Below are positions 7,339 to 15,624 of a stretch of 47,362 bases of DNA, piece by piece (position 1 is the first letter of the stretch; each line of letters starts with the position of its first letter). The notes below the pieces were generated by a model. The model was not told the origin of the DNA. It made no database searches and saw nothing but the letters and a program-made list of their open reading frames with translations. This stretch comes from Bacteroidales bacterium (GTDB lineage: Bacteria > Bacteroidota > Bacteroidia > Bacteroidales > UBA932): NCBI GenBank assembly GCA_017651465.1, contig JAGCCX010000039.1, positions 1 through 47,362 on the forward strand, given 5' to 3'. The position numbers were made by a program, and so were the translations under genes.

Positions 7339-8042
7339 TATTCCTCTTCTTTAACGCCCTGCGGATCTTCCAGCAGGTCCATGAACTCTATGGTGCTGCT
7401 CTCCATCTGGAATACCACGTTGGACACCTTGGAGGTGAGCCAGTTGTATCCGAAGTAAGCGATGATACCTACGATAAGACCTCCCACCGTGGTGATCATA
7501 GCGGTGTAGATACCGCTCGACAGGAGGGTGATGTCGATGTTGTTGCCGGCCTGCGACATATTGAAGAAGGCCTGCACCATACCCATCACGGTGCCGAGGA
7601 ATCCGATCATCGGAGCGCCGCCGGCTATCATTGCCAGGTAGGGGAGACCTTTCTCGAGGCGGGCCACTTCAACGTTGCCCACGTTCTCGATGGCGGTCTG
7701 GATGTCCCCGAGGGGCTTGCCCATACGCTCGATACCGCTCTCCACCATACGGGCCACGGGAGTGTCGAACTTGGAACAAAGGGTCTTGGCGGACTTGATT
7801 TTACCGTCGTGGATGTAATCCTTGATGTCCATCATAAAGTCCTTGTCGATCTTGGAAGCCTGGCGGATCATCCACCATTTCTTGCCAAAAATGTAAATAG
7901 CCACCAGCGAAAGGGCCAGCAGCACAATCATAAGCCAGCCGCCCTTGACGGCCATGTCGATAAGGGAGAAGGACATTTCCTGCTGCACCGGAGCGGCCTG
8001 TACCGCGTCTACGATGTCGGCCTGAAGAAGATAGTTTAGCAT
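7338..8042 (-). CDS. exbB: ExbB/TolQ/MotA proton channel
   Basis: This 234-aa inner-membrane protein has a first helix at about residues 34-52 (GGWLMIVLLALSLVAIYIF) and a cytoplasmic loop region. Two more helices, near 137-160 and 178-202, carry the conserved motif APMIGFLGTVMGMVQAF and TTVGGLIVGIIAYFGYN. It forms the pentameric channel around ExbD. It is first in the exbB-exbD-tonB-rluB-like-era-parC run. A TATATTTG box at 8064-8071 lies about 22 nt upstream of the start on the same strand. That box would give a short leader. Confidence 0.94.
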   Translation of the reverse strand: MLNYLLQADIVDAVQAAPVQQEMSFSLIDMAVKGGWLMIVLLALSLVAIYIFGKKWWMIRQASKIDKDFMMDIKDYIHDGKIKSAKTLCSKFDTPVARMVESGIERMGKPLGDIQTAIENVGNVEVARLEKGLPYLAMIAGGAPMIGFLGTVMGMVQAFFNMSQAGNNIDITLLSSGIYTAMITTVGGLIVGIIAYFGYNWLTSKVSNVVFQMESSTIEFMDLLEDPQGVKEEE

Positions 8043-8063
8043 ATCAATAGAATCTTTAACTTA

Positions 8064-8071
8064 CAAATATA
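8064..8071 (-). promoter_or_regulatory. Putative -7 box (TATATTTG) for exbB
   Basis: Read on the minus strand, TATATTTG matches the Bacteroidetes -7 consensus TAnnTTTG. No clear TTG was found 19-21 nt further upstream, so only half of the promoter is supported. Confidence 0.55.
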
Positions 8072-8187
8072 AATAAAATTGCTGAATACGCATACGATGA
8101 GAGACTATTTAATAGGAAAGAAATGGTGTTGATGGCCCGGACGCAGCGAATAAATACCGTAAAATCTATAAACTCAGCGCCTTTATA

Positions 8188-8253
8188 ATGATTCTATGTT
8201 ATCTGCTACTATTATCTATCACTATTGTGCTATTCTTATTATTATTCTGTTAA
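8188..8253 (+). other. Possible 21-residue hydrophobic micro-ORF
   Basis: An ATG frame of 21 codons ends in TAA at 8253. Apart from two Cys, a Tyr, a Ser and a Thr it encodes only Met, Leu, Ile, Val and Phe, so it would be a single membrane helix. It lies 30 nt before a hairpin with a plus-strand T-tract, as a small membrane peptide gene or sRNA might. No recognisable promoter or ribosome site precedes it and AT-rich chance is a serious alternative. Confidence 0.2.
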
Positions 8254-8283
8254 CGGATTAACTTATAAACAGTGTATGATTGA

Positions 8284-8316
8284 GAGGCCCGGGGTTAAGG
8301 ACTCCCGGCCTCTTTT
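8284..8316 (+). terminator. Hairpin with T-tract between the bat operon and exbB
   Basis: GAGGCC (8284-8289) pairs with GGCCTC (8307-8312), extended by GGG/CCC across one bulged C, followed by TTTT at 8313-8316. The T-tract favours plus-strand termination, yet no plus-strand gene is established upstream. On the minus strand the same stem lies 125 nt beyond the bat operon stop and may end that transcript despite lacking a proper T-tract. Confidence 0.5.
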
Positions 8317-8441
8317 GATAAACGTAAAATGTAAAGGACTGGTAATCAGTTAAAACTATATTTGCCATAGTTCACAATGACTATAGCGATTTCTGTTCTG
8401 GCTGATTATCAAACAGATACAGTTTACGAACCCAAAGGCAA

Positions 8442-11051
8442 TCAAATTACCGTTATGCTGCCGGAGGGGATCCAGCCCTGGCGGCCGTCGGCGAGCTCGA
8501 TGTTCTGCCAGTCACCGACGGTCTCGAGGGTTTTGACCTTGGTGCCCTCGTGGAGCACGAACAGGCTAACTCCGCTGCCCGGGGAACTCTTGACCTCCGA
8601 GACTGCTGCGGTAACTATGGCGCTTTGATGACTGAGTCCCTCGCTGCGTTGCCAGAAGGCGAACCAGAAGCACATCAGGCAAAGAATCAAGGCAACAAGG
8701 CCGCTGAAGAAGCCCGCTTTACGCGCGCCGCCTCTTCCGAGCAGGAACAGTAGCAAGCACGCCAACACTGCTCCCAGAAGCACCAGCGTCAGAACTGCCC
8801 AGGCATTTGAAGGTAGCAGCCAGCAGAGTTTACGCGCCCAGCTTTTAAGGAAGAACTCCGGAATATCCTCAATGCGGTCCTGAATCTGCGTGCGGACAAA
8901 AGCTAAATTAACCCGGGCGTCCTCGTATGAAGGATCCACCTTAAGAGCCCTTTCGTACCACAGGATGGCGTGTGCCACATCGCCCCCCTTATAGAAGGCG
9001 TTGCCTATGTTGTAATACAGCGATGCGCTCTCCTGACCGGCCTGGGCAATCTGCATCCAGGAGTCGGCGGCATCTTGCCAGCGGGACTCGCTGTAGGCTG
9101 TCACGCCCTCGTTCCACAGCTGATCCGGCTGCACCTGGGCGCGGACTCCGAAAGGAAGCACCATCAGCAAGGCAAGCAGGGCTGCGGCAGCGCCGCCGCG
9201 CGATTTATGTTTCATAGATGAATCGATTTCGGAGATGACGCTCACCGCTCCCTCGTAATGGCTGTTCATGGCCTCATGCCCCTCGGAAGGGGCGTAGCGG
9301 GCAAACTCGCAGGCGTCGAGCAGTGCCGTAAAGCGTGCGGCCTGCTCTGAGGAAGCACCTCCCTCCACCAGCCTCTCGGCTATGTTTTCCTTGCTAAGGT
9401 CGGCGGCGGGCATGTTGAGCTTGTCGCTCACGAAGCCCAGCAGGGCCTTGTGAAGCTCCTCGTAGAATGCGGTGTAGAGGTCTTTGCGCAGGAATTCGCC
9501 GGCCTGCGAGAGGCGCTTGCGCGCCATCTTGGTGGCGGCCCTGTTCTTGCTGCCCACTACATCGGCCCTGCGCTCCGAGAGCTTGCGGGAGATAAAGTAC
9601 ACTGCCGCCGCCAGGGCGCACAGCAGCGCTGCAATGGCCCAGAAGAGCCCCGATCCGGCAAAGAAGTATCCGGCACGTGTGAGAGCGGGCTCCTTGGTGG
9701 CGATGAATCGTATGTCGCTACCCAGGTCGCGCACGTCCTTGCGGTTGGGGTTGACCACCAGCTGTCCGCCGCCGGCGGCGGGGGCGGTTTCTTCGCCCTT
9801 GGCTACCTTGATCGGCATCTCGGCGCTGCGCAGGGTGACGAATTTGCCGCCTGCAACGTCGTAATAGCTGTATTCTACCGGCCCTATGACGAATTCCCCG
9901 TGGCTGCGGGGGATGAACGGATACTCGAAGGTCTTGCTCCCGCCGCCCTCGCTGGTCTTTACGTCGTACACTTCAAAGTCGGGCGGGAAGTTGATCTTGG
10001 GTGCTTCCAGCAGCGATATGTTGCCCTTGCCGCTGATGGTTACCTTTAGCGCCGCCGCATCGTGGGTGCGGAGCGAGTCGCGGGTGAGCGATGCGTTCAT
10101 ACGGAAGGTGCCCACGCCGCCCCCGAACGAAGCGGGAGCCCCTGCGGGAATCTTGCTCACCTGGACCTTGATGGCGGGAGTGGTGACACGTTTGCGTATG
10201 GTGCGGTATTCGTCCTGGAAGAAGCTGTCGAAGATGCTGCCGGAGTTGCTGTTCTGGCTGCGAACGTTCACCAGGCACACCAGTTCGGCAGGGTCGATGA
10301 CCACCTCTCCGGCCTGCTGGGGGATGAGGGTCCAGGAGCGCAGCACGGCGGCGTTGTAAATCTTGTCGCCTACGCTCTCGCGGTGAAATTCGATGTTGGT
10401 GGGAGCTTGCACTTCCTGGCTCCAGAAGCCGTTGAAAGTGGGGAAGCGGGCGTCTTCGAAGCCGCCGATATTGACCCGGTGATAGAGCTTGAGAGTGGCG
10501 CTTATGGTCTCGCCCACCACAGCCCTGGTCTTGCTTAAACTAAGGCGCAGGAATATGTCTTCGGAGGGAACCGTGCCGGCATTGACTCCGGGGCTACCGC
10601 CGCCTTGCTGGGCGTTTGAGGAAGAGCCTCCCTGCTGGGCCTGGCCGCCGCCTTGAGCAGCGGCGCCGTTGCTGACTACCTGTATGGATACGCGCTTGGA
10701 AGAGATGGTCTCGCCTTTGATTGTGGCGCTTGCCGCCGGCAGCTGGAAGGTGCCGGTGCTGCGGGGCATAAGTACGTAAGTATAAGTAGTTTGCGACGAC
10801 TGTGTCTTCTTGCCGTTAATGATGCTGATGGAACTGGAAGTGCCCTTTTGGGGCCCCCATACGAGCTGGAAATCCTCGCCGGGCGACCACTGGAAATCGC
10901 TCACCTTGCCCTCGCCGTCGATGATGAAAGAAATATTGAACTGCTCGTCCAGGGCTACCAGGTTCTGCACGTTCACCTTAATGGTGTTCTGGGCGCAGAG
11001 CGAGGCGGCGGTGGCAATCAACAACAGTATGGAAGTGTAAATTCGTTTCAT
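8442..11051 (-). CDS. batD: BatD-BatE fusion (aerotolerance operon)
   Basis: This 869-aa protein joins two Bat proteins that are usually separate. Residues 1 to about 612 are BatD: signal peptide ending SLCAQ, periplasmic beta domains, a Gly/Gln-rich linker near 135-155, a helix at about 455-480 and a cytoplasmic domain. At Met613 a complete signal-peptide-like segment (MKHKSRGG, a Leu/Ala-rich core, then FGVRAQ) starts a BatE-like part. That part has TPR repeats (ASLYYNIGNAFYKGG, AILWYERALKVDPSYEDA), two helices and a C-terminal SH3-like domain ending GWIPSGSITVI. The internal segment would serve as a second membrane crossing and put the TPRs in the periplasm. I chose ATG 11051, two nt after the batC stop, over a TTG nine nt upstream. 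Confidence 0.85.
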   Translation of the reverse strand: MKRIYTSILLLIATAASLCAQNTIKVNVQNLVALDEQFNISFIIDGEGKVSDFQWSPGEDFQLVWGPQKGTSSSISIINGKKTQSSQTTYTYVLMPRSTGTFQLPAASATIKGETISSKRVSIQVVSNGAAAQGGGQAQQGGSSSNAQQGGGSPGVNAGTVPSEDIFLRLSLSKTRAVVGETISATLKLYHRVNIGGFEDARFPTFNGFWSQEVQAPTNIEFHRESVGDKIYNAAVLRSWTLIPQQAGEVVIDPAELVCLVNVRSQNSNSGSIFDSFFQDEYRTIRKRVTTPAIKVQVSKIPAGAPASFGGGVGTFRMNASLTRDSLRTHDAAALKVTISGKGNISLLEAPKINFPPDFEVYDVKTSEGGGSKTFEYPFIPRSHGEFVIGPVEYSYYDVAGGKFVTLRSAEMPIKVAKGEETAPAAGGGQLVVNPNRKDVRDLGSDIRFIATKEPALTRAGYFFAGSGLFWAIAALLCALAAAVYFISRKLSERRADVVGSKNRAATKMARKRLSQAGEFLRKDLYTAFYEELHKALLGFVSDKLNMPAADLSKENIAERLVEGGASSEQAARFTALLDACEFARYAPSEGHEAMNSHYEGAVSVISEIDSSMKHKSRGGAAAALLALLMVLPFGVRAQVQPDQLWNEGVTAYSESRWQDAADSWMQIAQAGQESASLYYNIGNAFYKGGDVAHAILWYERALKVDPSYEDARVNLAFVRTQIQDRIEDIPEFFLKSWARKLCWLLPSNAWAVLTLVLLGAVLACLLLFLLGRGGARKAGFFSGLVALILCLMCFWFAFWQRSEGLSHQSAIVTAAVSEVKSSPGSGVSLFVLHEGTKVKTLETVGDWQNIELADGRQGWIPSGSITVI

Positions 11052-11053
11052 AA

Positions 11054-11779
11054 CTACCAATTCTTTTCTTTCTGGCGGGACTTAAGCGCTTCGGCTTTCT
11101 CCTTTTTCACCTTGTCCTGGGTTTCTTTTTCCTTGGCCTGGATTGCCTGGAGCATTTGCTGGGCCTGCTGGGGCGAAATCTTCTGCTCCTGCTCCTGCTG
11201 ATCCTGGTTCTGGTCTTGCTGGTCCTGATTCTGATCCTGATTTTGCTGCTGGTCCTGATTCTGGTCCTGCTGATCCTGCTGCTGATCCTGGTTCTGATCG
11301 TTATTCTGCTGGTCCTGGTTCTGCTGGTCTCCGCCGCCACCGTTCTGCTGGTTCTGGAGCATCAGTTTGGCATAGATGTAATTCTCTTTGGCGTCGAGGT
11401 CGTCGGGAGTGAGCAGCAGGGCCTCGCGGAAAGCCTTGACGGCGGTGGCGTAGTCTTTCTTCTGGAGCGCCACATCTCCGCTGTTGTAGTGCCATCGAGC
11501 TGCATTTTCGGTGGACGGGGCAATGTCCTTTACCCTCTCCAGGGCCTTTCCCGCTCCCTCCCAGTCTTGCTGGCGGTACAGGGCGGAGCCCAGGTTGTAA
11601 TTGCCCGCCACCGACAGGGAATCTTTGACCACAGCTTTGCGGTAGTCGATCTCAGCCTCCTTGAAAGCTTCTTTCTTGAACTTGCGGTTGCCGGCGCGAA
11701 CTTCCCTCCGGTCGGTTTGGGCGCCCAGGGTGAAGCTCAGCGAGAGCAAGAGCAACAATGTGTGTATCAGGTACTTCAT
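11054..11779 (-). CDS. batC: BatC-like TPR protein
   Basis: This 241-aa exported protein has a signal peptide (MKYLIHTLLLLLSLSFTLGAQ) and TPR units from about residue 25 to 140, including VAGNYNLGSALYRQQDWEGA, RWHYNSGDVALQKKDYATAV and FREALLLTPDDLDAKENY. A Gln/Asp/Asn repeat of about 55 residues follows. It ends in a charged helix (QAKEKETQDKVKKEKAEAL). It overlaps batB by 4 nt (ATGA). BatC is thought to act with the VWA proteins BatA and BatB in the envelope; its molecular role is not settled. The Q/D/N tract is an expanded version of the short tracts common in BatC proteins. Confidence 0.88.
   Translation of the reverse strand: MKYLIHTLLLLLSLSFTLGAQTDRREVRAGNRKFKKEAFKEAEIDYRKAVVKDSLSVAGNYNLGSALYRQQDWEGAGKALERVKDIAPSTENAARWHYNSGDVALQKKDYATAVKAFREALLLTPDDLDAKENYIYAKLMLQNQQNGGGGDQQNQDQQNNDQNQDQQQDQQDQNQDQQQNQDQNQDQQDQNQDQQEQEQKISPQQAQQMLQAIQAKEKETQDKVKKEKAEALKSRQKEKNW
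11180..11340. repeat. Q/D/N-coding repeats in batC
   Basis: Variants of CTGGTCCTGATTCTG and CTGCTGATCCTG recur many times, encoding DQNQDQQ units on the minus strand. All units are multiples of three and the copies differ mainly at synonymous sites. Confidence 0.8.
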
Positions 11780-12777
11780 TCGAACAATCTCCTTTTGTGA
11801 CGGCGTTCGCCTATGAGCATTTCAAGCACCAGCAGAGCCAGTGCGGCGGCAAAGAAATACATAAACAGCTCGTCGTACTCTTCGAACACCACAGAATTGT
11901 ACTTCTCGGCCTCCATCTTCTTGATGTCGTCAATAATGGGGTTGAGGCCGAATTCTTCGTTGCCGGCGTGCACGTAGGCTCCGTGCCCAGCGTCGGCTAT
12001 CTGCTTGAGGGTGGCCTCGTCGAGGCGGCTCACGACGATATCGCCGTTCTTGTCTTTAAGAAGCTCACCGTTGATGGGTATGGGCTGGCCGCGGAGCGAT
12101 CCCACGCCGACGGTGTAAATCTTGATGCCGAGCTCCGCGACCTGGCGTGCCGCATCTACGGCGTCGTCCTCGTGGTTCTCGCCGTCGGTAATGACTATTA
12201 TGGCGCGGCTCTTCTCGCTCTGGGCGCTGAAGCTCTTGGCGGCGGTAAGGATCGCATCGCCTATCGCGGTGCCCTGCACGGGTACGGACCCCGTGTCGAT
12301 ACTGCCGAGGAACATTTTGGCCGACACGTAGTCGGTGGTAATGGGCAGCTGCACGAACGAGGTTCCGGCAAAGATGATCAGGCCTATCCTGTCGCCCTGG
12401 AGCTTATCTACAACGCGGGAGATGGCCAGTTTGGCCCTGTCCAGGCGCGAGGGCGAATAGTCCTGGGAGAGCATTGAGTTGGACACGTCCAGGCAGATCA
12501 TTATTTCCGCGCCCTTGGCTTCGTGCTCCTTGAGCTTTGCTCCCATCTGGGGGCGCGCAATGCCTATCACGAAGCAGAGGAATGCCAGGTCCCACAGGAT
12601 GATGCGTATCCAGCCTTTCGCGCCCGACCAGGAAGGCATAAGCGAGCGCACCAGGGCCTCGTCGCCGAAGCGCTTGATGCGCCTGCGCCTCAAGGCACGC
12701 AGGATTCCGTACACCACGGGGATGAGCGGAACGAGCAGCAGCAGCCACAAGAATTTGTGAGAAGCAAATATCAACAT
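11776..12777 (-). CDS. batB: BatB, VWA-domain membrane protein
   Basis: This 333-aa protein has two N-terminal helices (about residues 8-27 and 58-74), a VWA domain with an intact MIDAS (DVSNS at 97-101, a TAIGD threonine and ITDGE) and a C-terminal helix near 308-323, so the VWA domain faces the periplasm between anchors. The frame is open 21 codons further upstream, but ATG 12777 overlaps the batA stop as TGATG and begins a normal BatB N-terminus (MLIFASHKFLWLLLL), so I use it. Its start is thus coupled to batA and its end overlaps batC by 4 nt. Confidence 0.92.
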   Translation of the reverse strand: MLIFASHKFLWLLLLVPLIPVVYGILRALRRRRIKRFGDEALVRSLMPSWSGAKGWIRIILWDLAFLCFVIGIARPQMGAKLKEHEAKGAEIMICLDVSNSMLSQDYSPSRLDRAKLAISRVVDKLQGDRIGLIIFAGTSFVQLPITTDYVSAKMFLGSIDTGSVPVQGTAIGDAILTAAKSFSAQSEKSRAIIVITDGENHEDDAVDAARQVAELGIKIYTVGVGSLRGQPIPINGELLKDKNGDIVVSRLDEATLKQIADAGHGAYVHAGNEEFGLNPIIDDIKKMEAEKYNSVVFEEYDELFMYFFAAALALLVLEMLIGERRHKRRLFE

Positions 12778-13760
12778 CACGGCATCCTCCTTATCAGCAA
12801 TCGGATAACAAGCTCGAGCAGCAGGCACACAAGGGCCCACAGAGCGTATTTTCCGAACAATTCTTTATACACGGGGAAACTGTCGATGGTGGTGCGGGCC
12901 TTCTCCATTTTGTTGATTTCCGAGTAGATCTCCGACAGCTTGGTGTTGTCGGTGGCGCGGAAATAGCGCCCGCCGGTGAGGTCAGCGATGCTTTTGAGCA
13001 GGTCTTCGTCAATCTCCACCTTCATCTGCTGCACGTCCATTCCCCAGGGCGTGATCACAGGGTAGGGAGCCATACCGTTGGCACCCACACCGATGGTGTA
13101 AACCCTTACGCCGTAGGTCTTTGCGATTTCGGCTGCAGTCTGCGGCGACACTTCTCCGGAGTTGTTCACGCCGTCGGTGAGCAGTATCACCACGCGGCTC
13201 TTGGCGTCGGAATCCTTCATCCTGGCCACTGCCGTTGCAAGTCCGTTGCCTATGGCCGTGCCGTCTTCGATAAGTCCGGTCTGCACCTCCTTCATAAGGT
13301 TGATGAGGGTGGCGCGGTCGGTGGTAAGCGGGCACTGGGTGTAGCTCTCTCCGGCAAATACCACTATGGCCATACGGTCCGAGGGCCGCTGGGCGATAAA
13401 CTCTATGGCGATGTCTTTGGCGGCGCTGATACGGTCGGGATTGAAATCACGCGCCAGCATACTGGTCGAAACGTCCATCGCCAGGGTGATGTCGATGCCC
13501 TCCGTGTCTATTTTTTCTATTTCGGTGCTTGAGCGCGGGCGCGCAATGGCCACTATGATGAGGCACAACGCTGCCAGGCGCAGCAGGAAAGGCAGGTGGC
13601 GAAGTACGGCAAGCGGGGAAGTGCCTCCCTGAAGCCAGGGAGCGGCTTTCGACACCCTCAAATGCGGACGGCGCTCCTTAAGCTCCATCCATAGATAGTG
13701 GAGCAGGAGCAGCGCCGGAACGACCAGCAGCCAGAGCAGTTTGGGATACTCGAAATACAT
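12777..13760 (-). CDS. batA: BatA, VWA-domain membrane protein
   Basis: This 327-aa protein has the same fold as BatB: N-terminal helices at about 7-25 and 55-73, a VWA domain with MIDAS residues DVSTS (96-100), DGTAIGNG and LLTDGVNN, and a C-terminal helix near 305-325. The phrase GRYFRATDNTKLSEIY near the end of the VWA domain is typical of the aerotolerance proteins. It overlaps both neighbours by single bases (TGATG), which fits stoichiometric synthesis of BatA and BatB. Confidence 0.93.
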   Translation of the reverse strand: MYFEYPKLLWLLVVPALLLLHYLWMELKERRPHLRVSKAAPWLQGGTSPLAVLRHLPFLLRLAALCLIIVAIARPRSSTEIEKIDTEGIDITLAMDVSTSMLARDFNPDRISAAKDIAIEFIAQRPSDRMAIVVFAGESYTQCPLTTDRATLINLMKEVQTGLIEDGTAIGNGLATAVARMKDSDAKSRVVILLTDGVNNSGEVSPQTAAEIAKTYGVRVYTIGVGANGMAPYPVITPWGMDVQQMKVEIDEDLLKSIADLTGGRYFRATDNTKLSEIYSEINKMEKARTTIDSFPVYKELFGKYALWALVCLLLELVIRLLIRRMP

Positions 13761-14743
13761 CAGTCATCCGCGGCCTCCTGCCCGCCGGTTTCTTTTTCAA
13801 GGTCGGTTTGATATGTGGTGGTCACGAAGCGCACCGCCAGGGGCAGCGCCGCCGCGTTTTCCTGATCGGATGCTATGTGCTTTGCAAACTTCACAAAGTC
13901 CGCCCGCTCAAAGAGTTCCTTGAGCGAAGAGTACATCTCGGGAGTGATGTCTTTGTCGCTCTTGAGGGCATCGAAGAGCTCGGCCGTGGTCATCTCGGGA
14001 GCGTCCACTCCGAAGCGCTCGTCCATATAGAACTTTAGAGCGTCGGTGATGCCCGAATAGAAGGCCTTCTGCTTGTCGGGAGCCCAGTACTTGTCGGAGC
14101 GGTATTTGTCGAGTTCGCGCAGTGCCACTATATATGCCGGGTCTTTGGGCTTGAGGGCTTCCGCCTTGCGTTTGGAGGCCCTTACCAGGAGCCATACGAC
14201 AAGGGCGATGAGGGCGGCGCACAGCAGTCCTCCGCCAATCCAGGGCAGCAGTTCCTTGAAGGTAACGGGGTAGAGGATTTGCCCCTTTATGTCGTGAATC
14301 TCAAAGGTGGCGGTATCGACGGGCATAGTCTTTACGTCCATCTCCAAACCTTTGAAAATGAGCGTGTCCGATTCAAAGATCACCGGCACGTCGGGCAGTG
14401 CGTAGTGCCCTTCCTCGAAAGGAACCATTACTATGGAAGCCTTGAGCGCGAAGGGCTTGCGCAGGAGCTTTGCGGCGGCCTTGGCGTTGCGCGAGCGCAC
14501 GGCCTTGCCGTTGACCAGGGTGTCCAGCTGCCAGCCGCCCAGGATGGTGAGCGTGTCGTTGGATGCGGGCGTAAAGTCGGGCAGGGCTACTCTCTGCCCC
14601 GCCTTTACGTTATCGATGGTCACTCCGTATCTGAGCTGATCGGCAATGAGGATGGAATCCCGCTTCTGGAGCTGCTGCAAAGTGGCATCTCCCTGGGGAA
14701 CAACGTCCAGCAAGGCCGTCAGTATAAGTATCAACAGTTTCAT
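13760..14743 (-). CDS. Bat-operon membrane protein of unknown function
   Basis: This 327-aa protein has an N-terminal signal-like segment (MKLLILILTALLDVV), an extracytoplasmic region of about 140 residues probably of beta structure, and one helix at about 170-190 (IGGGLLCAALIALVVWLLVRA). The basic, helical cytoplasmic tail contains ALRELDKYRSDKYWAPDKQK and FYSGITDALKFYMDERFGV. A protein of this layout commonly sits between DUF58 and batA in Bacteroidetes operons; it is reminiscent of DUF4381 proteins and of the BatD cytoplasmic part. Function is not known. It overlaps the DUF58 gene by 4 nt and batA by 1 nt. Confidence 0.8.
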   Translation of the reverse strand: MKLLILILTALLDVVPQGDATLQQLQKRDSILIADQLRYGVTIDNVKAGQRVALPDFTPASNDTLTILGGWQLDTLVNGKAVRSRNAKAAAKLLRKPFALKASIVMVPFEEGHYALPDVPVIFESDTLIFKGLEMDVKTMPVDTATFEIHDIKGQILYPVTFKELLPWIGGGLLCAALIALVVWLLVRASKRKAEALKPKDPAYIVALRELDKYRSDKYWAPDKQKAFYSGITDALKFYMDERFGVDAPEMTTAELFDALKSDKDITPEMYSSLKELFERADFVKFAKHIASDQENAAALPLAVRFVTTTYQTDLEKETGGQEAADD

Positions 14744-15624
14744 TTATGGTGGAATAGCGCCATCAGGCCTTTGACATAGTCCTGGTCGGTGGCGATGTCT
14801 ATACTGTCTATCTGGTATTTGTTGTACAGTTTTTCTTCTTTCTGGCCGAGGGTGGCGAACCACTGCTCATAGGCCTTGCGCACCTTGGGGGAGTCGGTGT
14901 CGATCCAGGCCGAACGGCCGCTCTCGGCGTCTTTTATGTGTACGAGACCCACCGGTACGATGGAGCGTTCACGCGGGTCGTGGACCTTGATGATGGACAG
15001 CTCGTGCCTTCCGGCGGCAACCTTGAGGGCATCTTCATAGCGGGGCGAACCGCTCTCGTCCACGTCGAGCATATCGCTGAGTATGAATGCGGTACACTTC
15101 TTCTTGATGGCGTTGGCAAGGAAGCGCAGGGCGCCGCCTATGTCCGTTCCGTCCGACTGCGGCTCCAACTGGAGCATCTCGCGTATGATGTGCAGCAAGT
15201 GGCTGCGCCCCTTTCCGGGCGGGATGAACTTCTCTATCCGGTCGCTGAAGAACAGGGCTCCCACCTTGTCGTTGTTGAGTATGGCGCTGAAGCTCAGCAC
15301 CGCGGCAATCTCGGCAAGGGTTTCGCGCTTGGTCTGCGATGCGGTGCCGAACAGGCCCGAACGGCTCACATCCACCAGCAGCACCACCGTGAGTTCGCGC
15401 TCTTCTTCGAAGACCTTCACGTACGGGCTGCGAAGCCTCGCGGTCACGTTCCAGTCCATACTCCGCACATCGTCTCCCCACTGGTACTCACGCACTTCGC
15501 TGAATGCCATACCGCGTCCTTTGAAGGCGGAATGGTATTCACCTGCGAAGATCTGGTGCGAGAGAGCCTTGGTCTTGATCTCGATCTTGCGGACCTTCTT
15601 GAGCAATTCAGTCGCGTTGTCCAT
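14740..15624 (-). CDS. DUF58 protein partnering MoxR
   Basis: This 294-aa cytoplasmic protein carries the DUF58 signature FSEVREYQWGDDVRSMDW near residues 40-57. A VWA-like fold follows, including VVLLVDVSRSGLFGT and later GALFFSDRIEKFIPPGKG and LSDMLDVDES. The frame extends 37 codons upstream as a basic, low-quality sequence overlapping moxR. ATG 15624 overlaps the moxR stop as TAATG and starts a normal DUF58 N-terminus (MDNATELLKKVRKIEIKT), so I chose it. DUF58 and MoxR genes are almost always adjacent, and the pair is thought to act as a chaperone-like module for the VWA proteins downstream. Confidence 0.92.
   Translation of the reverse strand: MDNATELLKKVRKIEIKTKALSHQIFAGEYHSAFKGRGMAFSEVREYQWGDDVRSMDWNVTARLRSPYVKVFEEERELTVVLLVDVSRSGLFGTASQTKRETLAEIAAVLSFSAILNNDKVGALFFSDRIEKFIPPGKGRSHLLHIIREMLQLEPQSDGTDIGGALRFLANAIKKKCTAFILSDMLDVDESGSPRYEDALKVAAGRHELSIIKVHDPRERSIVPVGLVHIKDAESGRSAWIDTDSPKVRKAYEQWFATLGQKEEKLYNKYQIDSIDIATDQDYVKGLMALFHHK

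Larger units (their letters stand above)
8043..8441. other. 399-nt intergenic region between the bat operon and exbB
   Basis: Besides the exbB -7 box, the micro-ORF and the hairpin listed separately, it contains a plus-strand TATATTTG at 8357-8364. An open frame starting at 8377 soon runs antisense into batD and looks spurious. I see no conserved RNA fold that I can name. Confidence 0.5.

Noticed and set aside
8377-8628. Plus-strand 83-codon frame after a TATATTTG box
   Set aside because: Most of it is antisense to the batD/E 3' end and its translation there mirrors that gene; the first 22 codons have no recognisable features.
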